Positions 32,401-42,500 of a stretch of 64,000 nt of DNA are shown one piece after another. The stretch spans positions 27,750 to 91,749 of the forward strand of contig RWJK01001908.1 in NCBI GenBank assembly GCA_004335835.1. Direction: 5' to 3'. The number at the start of each line of letters is the position of its first letter. Within the stretch, counting starts at the first letter, position 1. This DNA is from Scenedesmus sp. ARA3. Taxonomy: Eukaryota > Chlorophyta > Chlorophyceae > Sphaeropleales > Scenedesmaceae. Below the pieces are notes generated by a model. It was not told where the DNA came from, made no database searches, and saw only the letters and a list, made by a program, of their open reading frames with translations. A program made the translations under genes and the position numbers.

Positions 32401-35156
32401 AGCACAAGGCTTTGCTCCACATGCAGCAGCAGCAAAATTAGTCCAGCACATGCACAGGTGGGACGTCTTGAACAATGGCTGGCCGCTGGTGTGGGGCCAT
32501 GTGCAGCGCACGCACGACTCGTTCTCCGCGGCCTCCGTCTCATTGGTGCGGCTCATGAGCGTGTTGAGCGCCGCACGCCCCACCTCTGCTGCTGCATTGA
32601 GCTGTGCATACATACACAGCCTGCACTGAGCCTTACCTCATTCTCCGCGGCCTCCGTCTCATTGGTGCGGCTCATGAGCGTGTTGAGCGCCGCACGCCCC
32701 ACCTCTGCTGCTGCATTGAGCTGTGCATACATACACAGCCTGCACTGAGCCTTACCTCATTCTCCGCGGCCTCCGTCTCATTGGTGCGGCTCATGAGCGT
32801 GTTGAGCGCCGCACGCCTCGCGCGCTCCGCGTTGGCGTTGTACGGCTGCCGCAGCAGCTGGTTGTTGAGCAGCGTTGCATCTGTGCCCTCTCTGGCCACC
32901 AGCAGCCGGCGTGCGATGGCGTAGTAGCGGTCCTTGAGGTCCTCCAGAGTGCGGGGAGGGCCGTTGGGGAACTGCAACAAACATAAAAGGCAGGGACGGA
33001 GCGACACAGCAGGAGTGAGCATGTAAGACTAAAAGCAAGCACCGAAACAAGTGAGGTTGTTAAGCCGCGTGGCATCTGTGTCCCCTCGGGCCACCAGCAG
33101 CTGCCGCGCAATGGCGTAGTAGCGATCTTTCAGGTCCTCCAGTGTGCGGGGAGGGCCGTTGGAAACTGCAAAAGGACGGCAGAACAGCGACAGAGTGTGC
33201 ATGTGAGGCTGAGGGAGAAGCACATGCTCACAAGCGTCCGCGCCCTCTCGCGCCACCAGCAGCCGCAGGGCAATGCCGTAGTAGCAATATTTCGTATCTT
33301 CAAGAGTGCGCGGAGAGCCGGTGGGGAACTGCAGGGTTCAGGGCAGGGATTCAAAAGAACATACATTTAGCGTGCAATGGCGTAGTAGCGGTCCTTGAGG
33401 TCCTCCAGCGTGCGGGGAGGGCCGTTGGGGAACTGCAGGGTGCAGGTGAGAATGAGGTTGAGCACAATTGAGTAGGTGGCAGGGATCAGGCAATGCAGAG
33501 ACAGACGAGCGCCAGACATGCTGCAAGCAAGGATCAATGCACCACCCAGCGCCCCACATTGTAGTGGTCAGCCACCACCACGAAGGACACACCACAGCAA
33601 CATGTAGAACTGCATGCCACCTGCCGTCCTGCAAGCCAAACACAACACCATGCGGCTCACGTTGTAGCGGTCTGCCACCACCACGAAGCGCAGGTCGTAT
33701 GCCTCCAGCATGTCCAGCAGGTAGTCCGTCTCCTCCTGGGCCCAGCCCAACATATAAACACTACATAACCGCAGTTAACAAACCCTAAAGCCTGAGGCAC
33801 CCAGTGGCCCGGCACCCCATGAAGCACGGGTCAGGAACAACATGCGCAGCTGCAACTTAAGGCCCACAAAGCAGCCATAACAGCAACAAACCCCAACCCA
33901 TCTCACGTTGTAGCGGTCCGCCACCACCACGAAGCGCAGGTCGTACGCCTCCAGCATGTCGAGCAGGTAGTCGGTCTCCTCCTTGGTCCAGCCCATGGCG
34001 GCCAGCGCATTGTCGCGGCTGATCACATTGAGCCACTCCTCGCCATCATACCGGAACAGCGTGACCTGCGGGGCAAGGTATTAAATGTGCAGTGCAGGGT
34101 TTGCGGAACAGGTTATCGTGGTGCAGGGTCGGTTGCAGGGCAGGGTGGCGGCGCGTGTCGCGGCTGATCACATTGAGCCACTCCTCGCCGTCCTACCGGA
34201 ACAGCGTGGCCTGCCAGGCGGGTCATGTTGTGGGGCACATGATTTAGTGCAGTGCAGCTTGTGCGGCACCAGTTGTGCAGAGTTTAAGAGAAGCAAACTG
34301 AAGGGCATGCACACTGTGACTTGATGTGCGAGCAGTGCCAAGCATCTGGTGCGCAATCTGTCGCTGCTGAAGCATTGCTGACAGCTGCAGTTGCCGCATG
34401 GTGTCCACTGCAGCCTGCATACGCAGCAGCCAGCTTGCCTTTTTGTTGTACTTGGCGAAGGCGTAGTCTCCCTCCTGTGCATCCCTGATGCGCCCATTAG
34501 CATCCTTGTAGCCCTTCACCCAGTGCCGCAGCTCAAGCCCGTCATCCCTGCAACATATAACAAAATAATTGAACTTAGAATAACATAACATGACAATATA
34601 ACAGCACAGGCCATGGGATGCATGCTGAAAGATTCAGCGCAGCAGGGTCTTGCACAAGGCAGAGGCCGGTGGAGACAGCCACAGACACTGCAACTGCTGG
34701 CTGCTTATGCAATGCTGGTGGCATAAGCCATGCCGCAGAGCCCCTGCAGCTGCTGCTATACTGTAATCTGTCACGAGCCTCACAAAACCTAATCATTGGC
34801 TTCTGCCGCACTAGCGCAGCTCTACTGCTGCTGCTGTCCCCAGGCTTTGCAATTGCTTCACCGCACGTGCTGCAGCCGTCCATGTCTTACCTGGCCTGGT
34901 TTTTGAACTGCTTGTAGCGGTAGATGACTGTGCCCTTGGTGCTGGCCTTGGGCTTTGCGAGCTTGTCCTTCTTCTTCAGGCCATCCAGCAGGTGGCTGGG
35001 GATGACAGGGTTTGAGCCGCCCAGAAGCGCAAAAGCCTCCCGGCTCATCCCCTCTGGCCGCTTCATGCGTTCAGGCTTGGCCTTCTGTGCTGGCGCTGCT
35101 GCTGCCTCGCCCTGGGGTGCCCTGCGCACCCCCAGGATGTCCTTTACATCAGCCAT
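29441..35156 (-). CDS. SWC4: SWC4/DMAP1 homologue, SWR1 and NuA4 complex subunit
   Basis: SWC4 (DMAP1 in animals) is a nuclear subunit shared by the SWR1 H2A.Z-exchange remodeller and the NuA4 acetyltransferase. I model eight exons: 35156-34891, 34547-34439, 34065-33907, 32971-32756, 31958-31782, 30777-30626, 30141-30003 and 29548-29441. They join in phase to 441 aa, about the plant length. Conserved blocks are PEGMSREAFALLGG (N-terminus), RDAQEGDYAFAKYNKK, and the SANT/Myb-like domain about 148-210 (MGWTKEETDYLLDMLEAYDL then RTLEDLKDRYYAIARRLL). C-terminal blocks are PPPGVYARGVHTRET and LALRGEILSLLELRRQ. The protein ends in a basic tail (KRKKGDDGGRGEKRQ) likely to bind nucleic acid or act as a nuclear localisation signal. 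Intron 2 appears to be GC-AG (AAG then GCAAGC). Nearly every exon from 3 to 7 has duplicated edges in the adjoining introns. Confidence 0.92.
29551..29585 (-). repeat. (CTG)n tract at the SWC4 last acceptor
   Basis: On the SWC4 sense strand about a dozen CTG (one TTG) triplets end in CTGCAG, the acceptor of the final exon. Confidence 0.85.
30110..30250 (-). repeat. Duplicated 5' edge of SWC4 exon 7
   Basis: The exon 7 start coding KNQKALEAA with its TTGCAG acceptor (30118-30148) recurs at 30220-30250, about 102 bp upstream in transcript order. Confidence 0.85.
30490..30661 (-). repeat. Duplicated 3' edge of SWC4 exon 6
   Basis: The exon end coding QEKQALGSS with its GTGAGT donor (30610-30661) recurs at 30490-30541, 120 bp downstream in the intron, with the donor altered to GCAGTGAGTGG. 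Confidence 0.85.
30742..30990 (-). repeat. Three copies of the 5' edge of SWC4 exon 6
   Basis: The exon 6 start coding DFHNAPMQMGMPSLL (30742-30780) is repeated at 30844-30880 (DFHDAPRQLGMP) and 30953-30990 (NFHSAPMQIGMPS), at spacings of about 101-110 bp. Confidence 0.88.
31933..32222 (-). repeat. Copies of the 5' edge of SWC4 exon 5
   Basis: The exon 5 start with its CAG acceptor (31933-31964, coding ILEQARVIE) recurs at about 32044-32083 and 32186-32222. CAG-rich linkers (CTG on the sense strand) and a shared motif (AGTGCCTTT...ATGAAGCA) lie between them. A much weaker fourth copy may lie near 32330-32400. Confidence 0.78.
32522..32817 (-). repeat. 119-bp exact tandem repeat of the 3' edge of SWC4 exon 4
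   Basis: Units 32522-32640 and 32641-32759 appear identical base for base. The same sequence continues into the real exon end (32760-32817). Each unit carries 57 bases of exon (coding AALNTLMSRTNETEAAENE), the GTAAGG donor and about 60 bases of intron. Confidence 0.95.
32858..33440 (-). repeat. Four copies of the 5' edge of SWC4 exon 4
   Basis: The real exon start (32858-32975, FPNGPPRTLEDLKDRYYAIA) is followed upstream in the intron by copies at 33053-33171, 33236-33335 and 33371-33440. All contain the TTCCCCAAC-type start and CAG acceptor, or slightly damaged versions. The 33053 and 33236 copies have indels that break the frame. Confidence 0.9.
33547..34213 (-). repeat. Relics of both edges of SWC4 exon 3
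   Basis: The 3' part of exon 3 (EETDYLLDMLEAYDLRFVVV to RYN plus donor) recurs at 33658-33755. A short damaged piece (FVVVADHYN) lies at 33547-33588. The 5' part (FR-DGEEWLNVISRD, with a stop) recurs at 34157-34204. The real exon at 33907-34065 is thus flanked by relics on both sides. Confidence 0.87.
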
Positions 35157-36555
35157 GCTGCTGCTGCTGCTGCAGGCAGGCGCTGCAGTACCTGCCGCAG
35201 CTGCTGCTGCTGCTGCTGGCGGGCTGGTGTCACGCTAGTGGTGCTGCTGCTGGGCTGGCTAGCTGCTGCTGGCCAGCCAGCTGGGCTGTAACTGCGGGAC
35301 GAGCAAGTCCCAAAAGCCCTGAATTCTAGAAGCAGCAGCAAAGAAGTGTGTCACGTGCAGCTGCAACAGGAGGTGGAAGAGCACAGGACACAGTTTGCAT
35401 ATAATGGACAAGATGTTTCCACTCCTTGCAACCTCATGAGTAAAAGCAGGCATTAGTGTAGCCACAACAGCTGATGCACTAGACATATAAGTGGCCAAGG
35501 CGTAAAGCACATCACTTGCTGCTGTAGCAAGAACAGCTGGGCTGCTGCTGCTGTTGCTGTAGTTGTTACCATTCATTGAGCAGGCCAGCAGTTGCTGCAG
35601 CACTTGCTATCGTCACATACCTAGCTTATCAAACACTTCGTCAACACAGAGTTGCCAGCAGGCCTCAGTCTTGAATTTCCAAGCAGCAGTGGCCCGCGCA
35701 CTACTGTATGCTACCCTCCAGCCCAGCGGTGACACGATCAATAGCACAAATGTAGCCTTAAATAACTTCTATGGCATGTGTCAAAGCCATGCAGGCCTAC
35801 TTTTGACTTTTGATGAAGTGAAAACAACCAGGTACACAACCGAGACAGCATAACTCGAGCGACTGCAATCTAATGATCTCAAACCTCAGAGTCGATCCCA
35901 GTGCTATCGAGCAGCCACAGCTCATGTTCACAACGTGTTATCTTCTTGAGCCTCGAGCTTGGCCTGTCGAGAGCTACCTCTGTGCCAGGTTGAGGACAAT
36001 CCCTCAAAAACAACGTCAAAGTTCTCTATCTTGCTGATCGTTTAGCTTTTTCAGGGAGCAAGAACGCTGTGCGCCCAGAGAAGCCTTGTTTGTACTGCCA
36101 AGTGTCAAACACCTGCGACTGATTGCAAGCGAATCTACATGATGGTGAGCTTATATGTGTAACCTCATATGTTGCTGTCCAGTGGGCTGTTGGCCTCATC
36201 GACTGGTCAGCTGCACTAGGGTCAGATAGTTCTGGGGCTTTTACTGTCTGATTGGCAACTTACACGCACATCACAGATCAAAATAAGAGATATTACCGTA
36301 TGATGAACAAACATTAGTGACTAAAGGCGCCTGGAATGTGCAGAGTTTGACTTTGCCCAGTGCGTTACCTAGTCGTTGGCTGGGCAGCGGGTGCACGGCG
36401 ACACCGATTAGTGATAAACGAGCAGGAGCTGCAAAATCATTGAGAAATCGTCTCTCCAAATCCACGCACCCGCTGCTGTGGCTTCTGCTGTACTGCCCAC
36501 AGGCTGGTCAGCAGGCCTGGATGTGATGCAGCTCCCTTCCTGAGGAGCAGCAAGC
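35157..36555. other. Divergent intergenic region, SWC4 and giant coiled-coil gene
   Basis: This 1.4-kb head-to-head region must contain both promoters. CTG-rich sequence just above the SWC4 start codon is probably 5' UTR. I see no other features. Confidence 0.4.
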
Positions 36556-39500
36556 ATGGCCACCTCAGAGTGGCGCCTGCACACCAGGGGCCTTCCTGGG
36601 CCACTCCCAGTGCCTGTGGTTGTGCAAAGCATATCTAAAGGGCGTCTGTCGCACAAAGGGAGCGGCGGTGGGGCGGCCAGCAGCTGCCTGTTTGTGCTGC
36701 CAGGGAGGCAGCAGATCCGTGTCAAGGTGAGATCGCATCTTCACACCTTTGCAGTACTAATGGGCTGTAAACCATGCTGCAGCTGAAACCTTGTTCACAG
36801 CTACGTAAACCTGCTTCATTGAGCTGTTGCCATGTCATCGTGCTGTGCAGGGCCTGAGCTATGGTGCGGACAACAGCACAGCATGGTTCAGCCGCTATTG
36901 CCACCGCAGGAAGATGTTGCTGCAGGCACACTCGCGTGCCTGCAGCAGGCGGAATAGTATGGCAACTACGCCTACTGGCGCAGAGCTGGACAGGTGGGCG
37001 AAAGCAACTGCCTGTCATAAACAGCAATTGCAGCAGCCACACTGCAGGTCTGGCAGCACTTGCTTGTTCATACATATCAATGCACGCAGTAGCAGAAGTT
37101 GCAGCGTCAACGCAGCCAAAAAAAGGTGATGTAGTGAACTGTCCGCTGTGTCAATTGCATGTTACATTTGAATACAGGACGGCAAGCTGCACCGGCAGCC
37201 TGCCTACATCCATCAACCCATGCCACGGGGTATTTTCAGTCACAGACCCAACAACGGGACACAACTACAGAGTCTCGTCCAGAAGGTGGGTGCTAGTTTC
37301 AGTCATGATACAGGCAAGCCGGCTATGAGCACAGCAGCTGCAGTGTGTGTTGAAACTTGCTTGCAGGAACTACTTGCTCAGCTGGGTAGATGCAAGCTGG
37401 TCCTGCTTGTGTGACTCCCACATTAAAGCTGCACCATATATATTAAAACCATGATGTGTATGCCCTGCAGGGGTCTGACAATCACCCAGGCCAGCCGGCT
37501 GATGCGGCTGTACAGGTTTCAGGCAGTGCAGCGGCCGGCTTGGGCGCTGGGCAGCAGGAGCAGCAGCATGGGCGGCGGGTGCAGCAGCAGCCAGGCTGGG
37601 CACGAGCAGTTTGCAGTGCCTTCACACCCAATTTCGGTGAGCACAACAGAGATACCTGCTGGACATCTCGAACTTGATGATGTGCAAGTGGCTCAAGCAG
37701 CTGGACCTGCACTGAGATGTCACCTCGTGGCACAATCGGCTAAGCAGCACTGACAGTGTCATGCGTCCTTTCTTGCAGGTGCCAGCAAGCGGGCGGACTT
37801 CAGAAACTGGAGCCGGGAGTGGAGTATTCAGCCCAAGGTCCGAGCTGCCCAGTGAGAGCAGCAGCAGCAGCATCGGCAGCAGAAGGGTGCAGGGCATCCC
37901 TGAGCTGCCGCCACGGCAAGGTCAGCAGATGCTCTCAAACTGCTTCCCTGGCTGTCAGAACATGCTGTGACACATGACAAGTTCTTGAATCCTGCACAGA
38001 GTGCTTGCCTGTTAGCTTGCAACTAGTCCTGACGCCTGCAAGGGTTAATATTGTAGTGCTGTTGTGACTGCATGTATCACGCTGTGCCGTGTGTGTGATT
38101 CACACTGAAACAACCTGCCTGCTTGGCATTGTGCCATGTTGCTTTGCTGAACGCAGGCAACAGCGCAGCTTCAGCAGCGTCCCGTGGGGAGTGCCGCCGC
38201 CACTCGCAGGCATCTTTGCGGCTGCTGCGTGAGCTGTTGCGCCGGGACTATGCCATTGGCTACCTGTTGCTGGGTTGGATGCTGCAGACAACTTGGTCAG
38301 TTGCCCCAGCCATAGCAATGCTGCTGGGACTGCCGCAGCCAGATGCTAGGACAGCCAAGGCACAGCTGCCAGCACTGCTAACCTGGATGCTGACAGGCAG
38401 CAGCAGGAGCAGCAGGCCCAGTAGTGCTGGACATGCAGCAGCAGCAGCAGCAGCAGCAGCAGAGGCTGAGAGGGATGAGGATGAGCAGATGCTGCTGCAG
38501 CTGCTCAGTGCTGACGAGCTGCAGCAGCTGCAGGAGCAGCTGGTGGGGCCAACAGCAGCACTGGCTAGCCTGGCCAACTTCATGAAGGCACACCAGACAC
38601 TGGCAGGAGCGCCGGCAACTGCACAACAGGTGAATAGCACGTCCTACTAACTGTCAGATGATCAAGATTGTTGTCTACTTGCACCCAATGAGATAATACG
38701 CCCTCCTAGAATAGCTGAAGCTTGCATGCACGGCAAAGCTTGCTTTCAGGATCAGCTTACCAGCAACAATCGAAAAAATTACAAATTTACCATGTTGCGT
38801 CGTTCTGTGCGTGATGCAGGTGATGGACTTCATGCAGAAGGAGCAGCAGTTGATGGAGCTGTTTCAAGGCACAAATCTGGTTGACAACCTGGCAGCTGCC
38901 ACCACAGCAGTAGCAGCAACAGCCCAGCTGTCAGCCACACACAGCAATGCGGAGAAAGCAGCCTCGGCCCTGGCAGTGCTGGCCCAGCTGTCAGCAACAC
39001 AGAGCAATGCAACAGCTGCCAGCTCAGCTGCTGCCGTGCTGGGGCAGCTGGCCGCAACACAGCAGAACGCAGCAGCTGCTAGCTCAGCTGCTGTGGCAAT
39101 GGCTCAGCTTGGCGATGCTATGCAGCAGTCCAGCAGTGCAGCAGCAGCAGCAATTAATTCTACTACCGCTGCTGTTATTGCTGATGAACAGCACTCGCCT
39201 CAGGCGCCAACAGCAGCGCTTCCTGTGGAGGCTATGGTTGCGGGAGCAACCTCAGCAGCTGCAGATGCTGCAGCAACAGCTGCAGATGCCTTCATTTATT
39301 CTGCTCTACCAGGGTTTGGCTCTGTGCTGGTCGAGTTGGCTAGCAAGGTCAGCAAGGCAGTGCAGCAGGTGGTTCCCCAGCTGTCGATCAACTTCAAGTT
39401 TGGTGGGAGCAGCAGCAGCAACTCTCAGGCAGCAGCAGCAACGGCAGAAGGGCTGCTGCTGGACCCAGCTGCGGTGTTGGCACAGCTGCAGGCGCTGCAG

Positions 39501-42500
39501 CAGCGGTTACCAACCCAGCAGGACAAGGCTGCAGTGCTGCAGGAGTACCAGGCATGGCTGGAGTCTGTGAAGGACTGCCTTGTGCAGCAGCATGAGCAGA
39601 CACAGGTACGCCCCACCATGCTGGTTGTTCTTGGACATGACTTGTGCCAGCAGCAAAACCGTGTTTCAGGCGCGTTGGGTAGCTGCTGTACAGCTTTGGC
39701 ATGCGGTTTCAGCCTGTTGGTCTTGCAACATAAGTGGGCCCGGGTGTATTGCCGCACTGAGCAAGCCTGCACATCCGGTTGTGCTCTACAGGTACACCTC
39801 TCCAGCCTCAAGTCTGAGCTGGCATCCGCAGCCACCAACTTGCGCCAGTCAGAGGCCTACAAGGCACAGGTGGAGCAGCAGCAGCTGCAGCTCCAGCAGT
39901 GCAAGCAGCAGGCCCTTGACCGCTACCAGGAGGCCCGGCAGGCTATCCAGCAGCTGCAGCAGCAGGTGGCGCTGGGTGAGCCCCTGCCTGAGTCAGTCGC
40001 TGACCCTGACGACATAGCAGCAGATGTAGCTGCTGAACCTGCTGCAGCCATTGATCCTGACAACCGCAGCAGCAGTAGCACTGTGTATGCTAGCCTGCAG
40101 AGCCTGGATGAGGCGGTGGCAGCAGCAGATACTGCACAGGCAGACCTTACAGTGGCAGAACAGCAGCTAGAGCAACTGGAGGCAGACAACATGATGGCGC
40201 ACAGCGATAGCACGCACATCAGGGCGCAGCTGCATGACCTGCAGGGCAGCTACAGCCGGGTGATGACAGCATACAGCAGCCAGATGGCTGCCAGAGCAGA
40301 GCTGGATGATGCTATGGCATCACTAGATGCTGCTGTAGCTGGCGTGGCCGACAACGCAGACAGGGCGGCCGAGGAGCTGGATGCGCTGATTGGAATGTTG
40401 CTGGGGCAGGCTACGCAGCTGGAGCAGGGGCATGCAGCAGCGGCAGCAGCAGAAGGCACTGCAGCACCCGCAGAGCCAGAGGACAATGCAGAACCATTTG
40501 CTGCAGCATCTGCTATGATGCTGGTGGCAGCAGCTGATGTAGCCATGGGTGATGCAGAAGCAGAGATGATCCTTGCTTCAGCAGAGGCTGCTGTAGGGAG
40601 TGTAGGACAAGCAGATGCTGAGCAGCTGCTGGCTGGAGCAGACAAAATTCTGGCAGAAGTAGAGCAGGTTGTTAGGTCTGACGAGACAGCAGACCACTCC
40701 CTGGGACAGCAGCAGCAGCAGCAGCTCATCCTTGTCGCTGCTGAAGCAGTCACTGACAGCAACAGCAGCAGCAGCTCCAGCAGTAGCGTGCAGGATAGCA
40801 GCCACCAGCAGCAGCAACAGCAGGAGCAGCCAGCCAGCCTACGGCAGGTTGGTGAGAAGCGTACAGTGCGCGTGCTGGTGCCACCAAAGCCAAAAGGTTT
40901 CAGTGAGTCAGCTGTGCTGTTCATGGGCAGGACAGGCCAGCCATCCGGCCAGCAGCTGATGCAGCAGGCTGGCTCACAGCTGGAGTCTGGCCTGCGGGCT
41001 GCGCTGCAGAAGTTCATGCCACTTGATGGTGCTAACGCTGCCAGCACTGGAGTGCCTGGTGCAGCTGAGGTGGTGCCGAGCCAGCAGGATGTCGCAGCAG
41101 TGTTTGGCAAGGTGCCAAACATACCTGACATGGAGGCAATGCTGGCAGACCTGATTGCTACGAGCTCCAAGCAGGCATCCTCAGCAGCCAGCAGCATCAG
41201 CAGCGCCTGGGGCAGCAGCACCACCAGCGTGAGTGGCTGGCTGGTGGAGCAGGTGCGGGCCAGCAACGGCAACAGCAGCAGCAGCGAGGCGGCTGCTGGC
41301 CAACTTGAGCCGCCGCCTATTGTTGAATGGGCCAGGCGCTGGAGTGGCAGCAGGGACTGGGAAGCCAAGGCAGCATGGCTGCAGGTGTGGGCCAGCAGCC
41401 AGCTGTCTACCAGCTCAGAAGCAGCACAGCATGTTGCTGCAGCAGCTGCACAGCTGCCGACAGATGTTGCGGCAGCAGCAGCGCGTGCTGCTGCGGAGAT
41501 TGAGGCAGCCAAGGGCCGCGTGGATGGCAAGGGGCCTGGCGAGAAGCGCACGCTGAAGGAGGAGGTGCTTGCAGCATCAGGCCTGCTATCGCTCATTAGC
41601 CCCAACTGGTGGACGGAGGAGGCACTGGGCTGTGCAGCAGCTGGTGCAGCAGATGCAGCACCAGGGGCTGGCACATCCAAAGCAGCAGCAGCAGATGGGC
41701 CAATGCTGCAGGAGGCGTTTGGCTCTGATGGTAGTGGCATGGAGGGTGCTGGTGGCTCAGGGGCTGGCAAGGGCCCAGGCAAGGGTGGCGGCAGCGGCGG
41801 CAGCAGCGGCAGCAGCGATGACCCAAGCTCTGGTGATGACCAGCCTGGCAGCGGCAGTGGAGGTGGCGATGATGGTGGCAATGGGGGCACAGGTGCTGGC
41901 AGTGGTGGTGGTGCAGGTGGTGGCGGGGGCAAAGGCTCAGGTGGCAACAGTGGCGGTGCCTGGCATGATGGCTTTGAAGCCTATCCACCAGCAGGTGGAC
42001 TGGATCCTGTGGTGCTGTTACCTGTGGCCTTTGCCACAGTGGTCAATATTCTGCAGGCCCTGCTGGGCAGCAGCAAGCCTGCAGCAGCAGGAGACAGCGC
42101 AAACAGCCTCAGCGCCAGCAGCAGTGCACAGCTCAACACTCCTTGGGTGTTTGCTGCAGCATCGGCATCCCAATCCCTTGCCAGCAAGCACAGGATCAGG
42201 GGCAGCGGCAGCAGCAACGGCAGCAGCAGGACAAGGAGGCAGTCTTCACTGCCATCCATTGCAGAGCAGCTCAAGGCTGCAGAAGGAGCTGCTGCAGCTG
42301 CAGCAGCTAGGGCCGGCACGGCATCATCAGCAGCGTCAGCTGGCTGGCGGCTTGCCCACAGTGCAGCAGTTGAGCACAGTGAACCACACTGGGCACCTAC
42401 GCTGGTTGCTCAAGCACAGCACGACCCTTCCAAGGATGTGGAGGTGCTGGAGTGGGCTGGCATGTCAGCAGAGCCAGAGGCAGGTGCTGCCACTTACAGC

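Noticed and set aside
40250..41947. 565-codon open frame on the minus strand inside the giant gene
   Set aside because: It is the antisense of CAG/GCA-rich exon sequence, which lacks stops on the opposite strand. The plus-strand frame has phase-consistent exons and coiled-coil periodicity.
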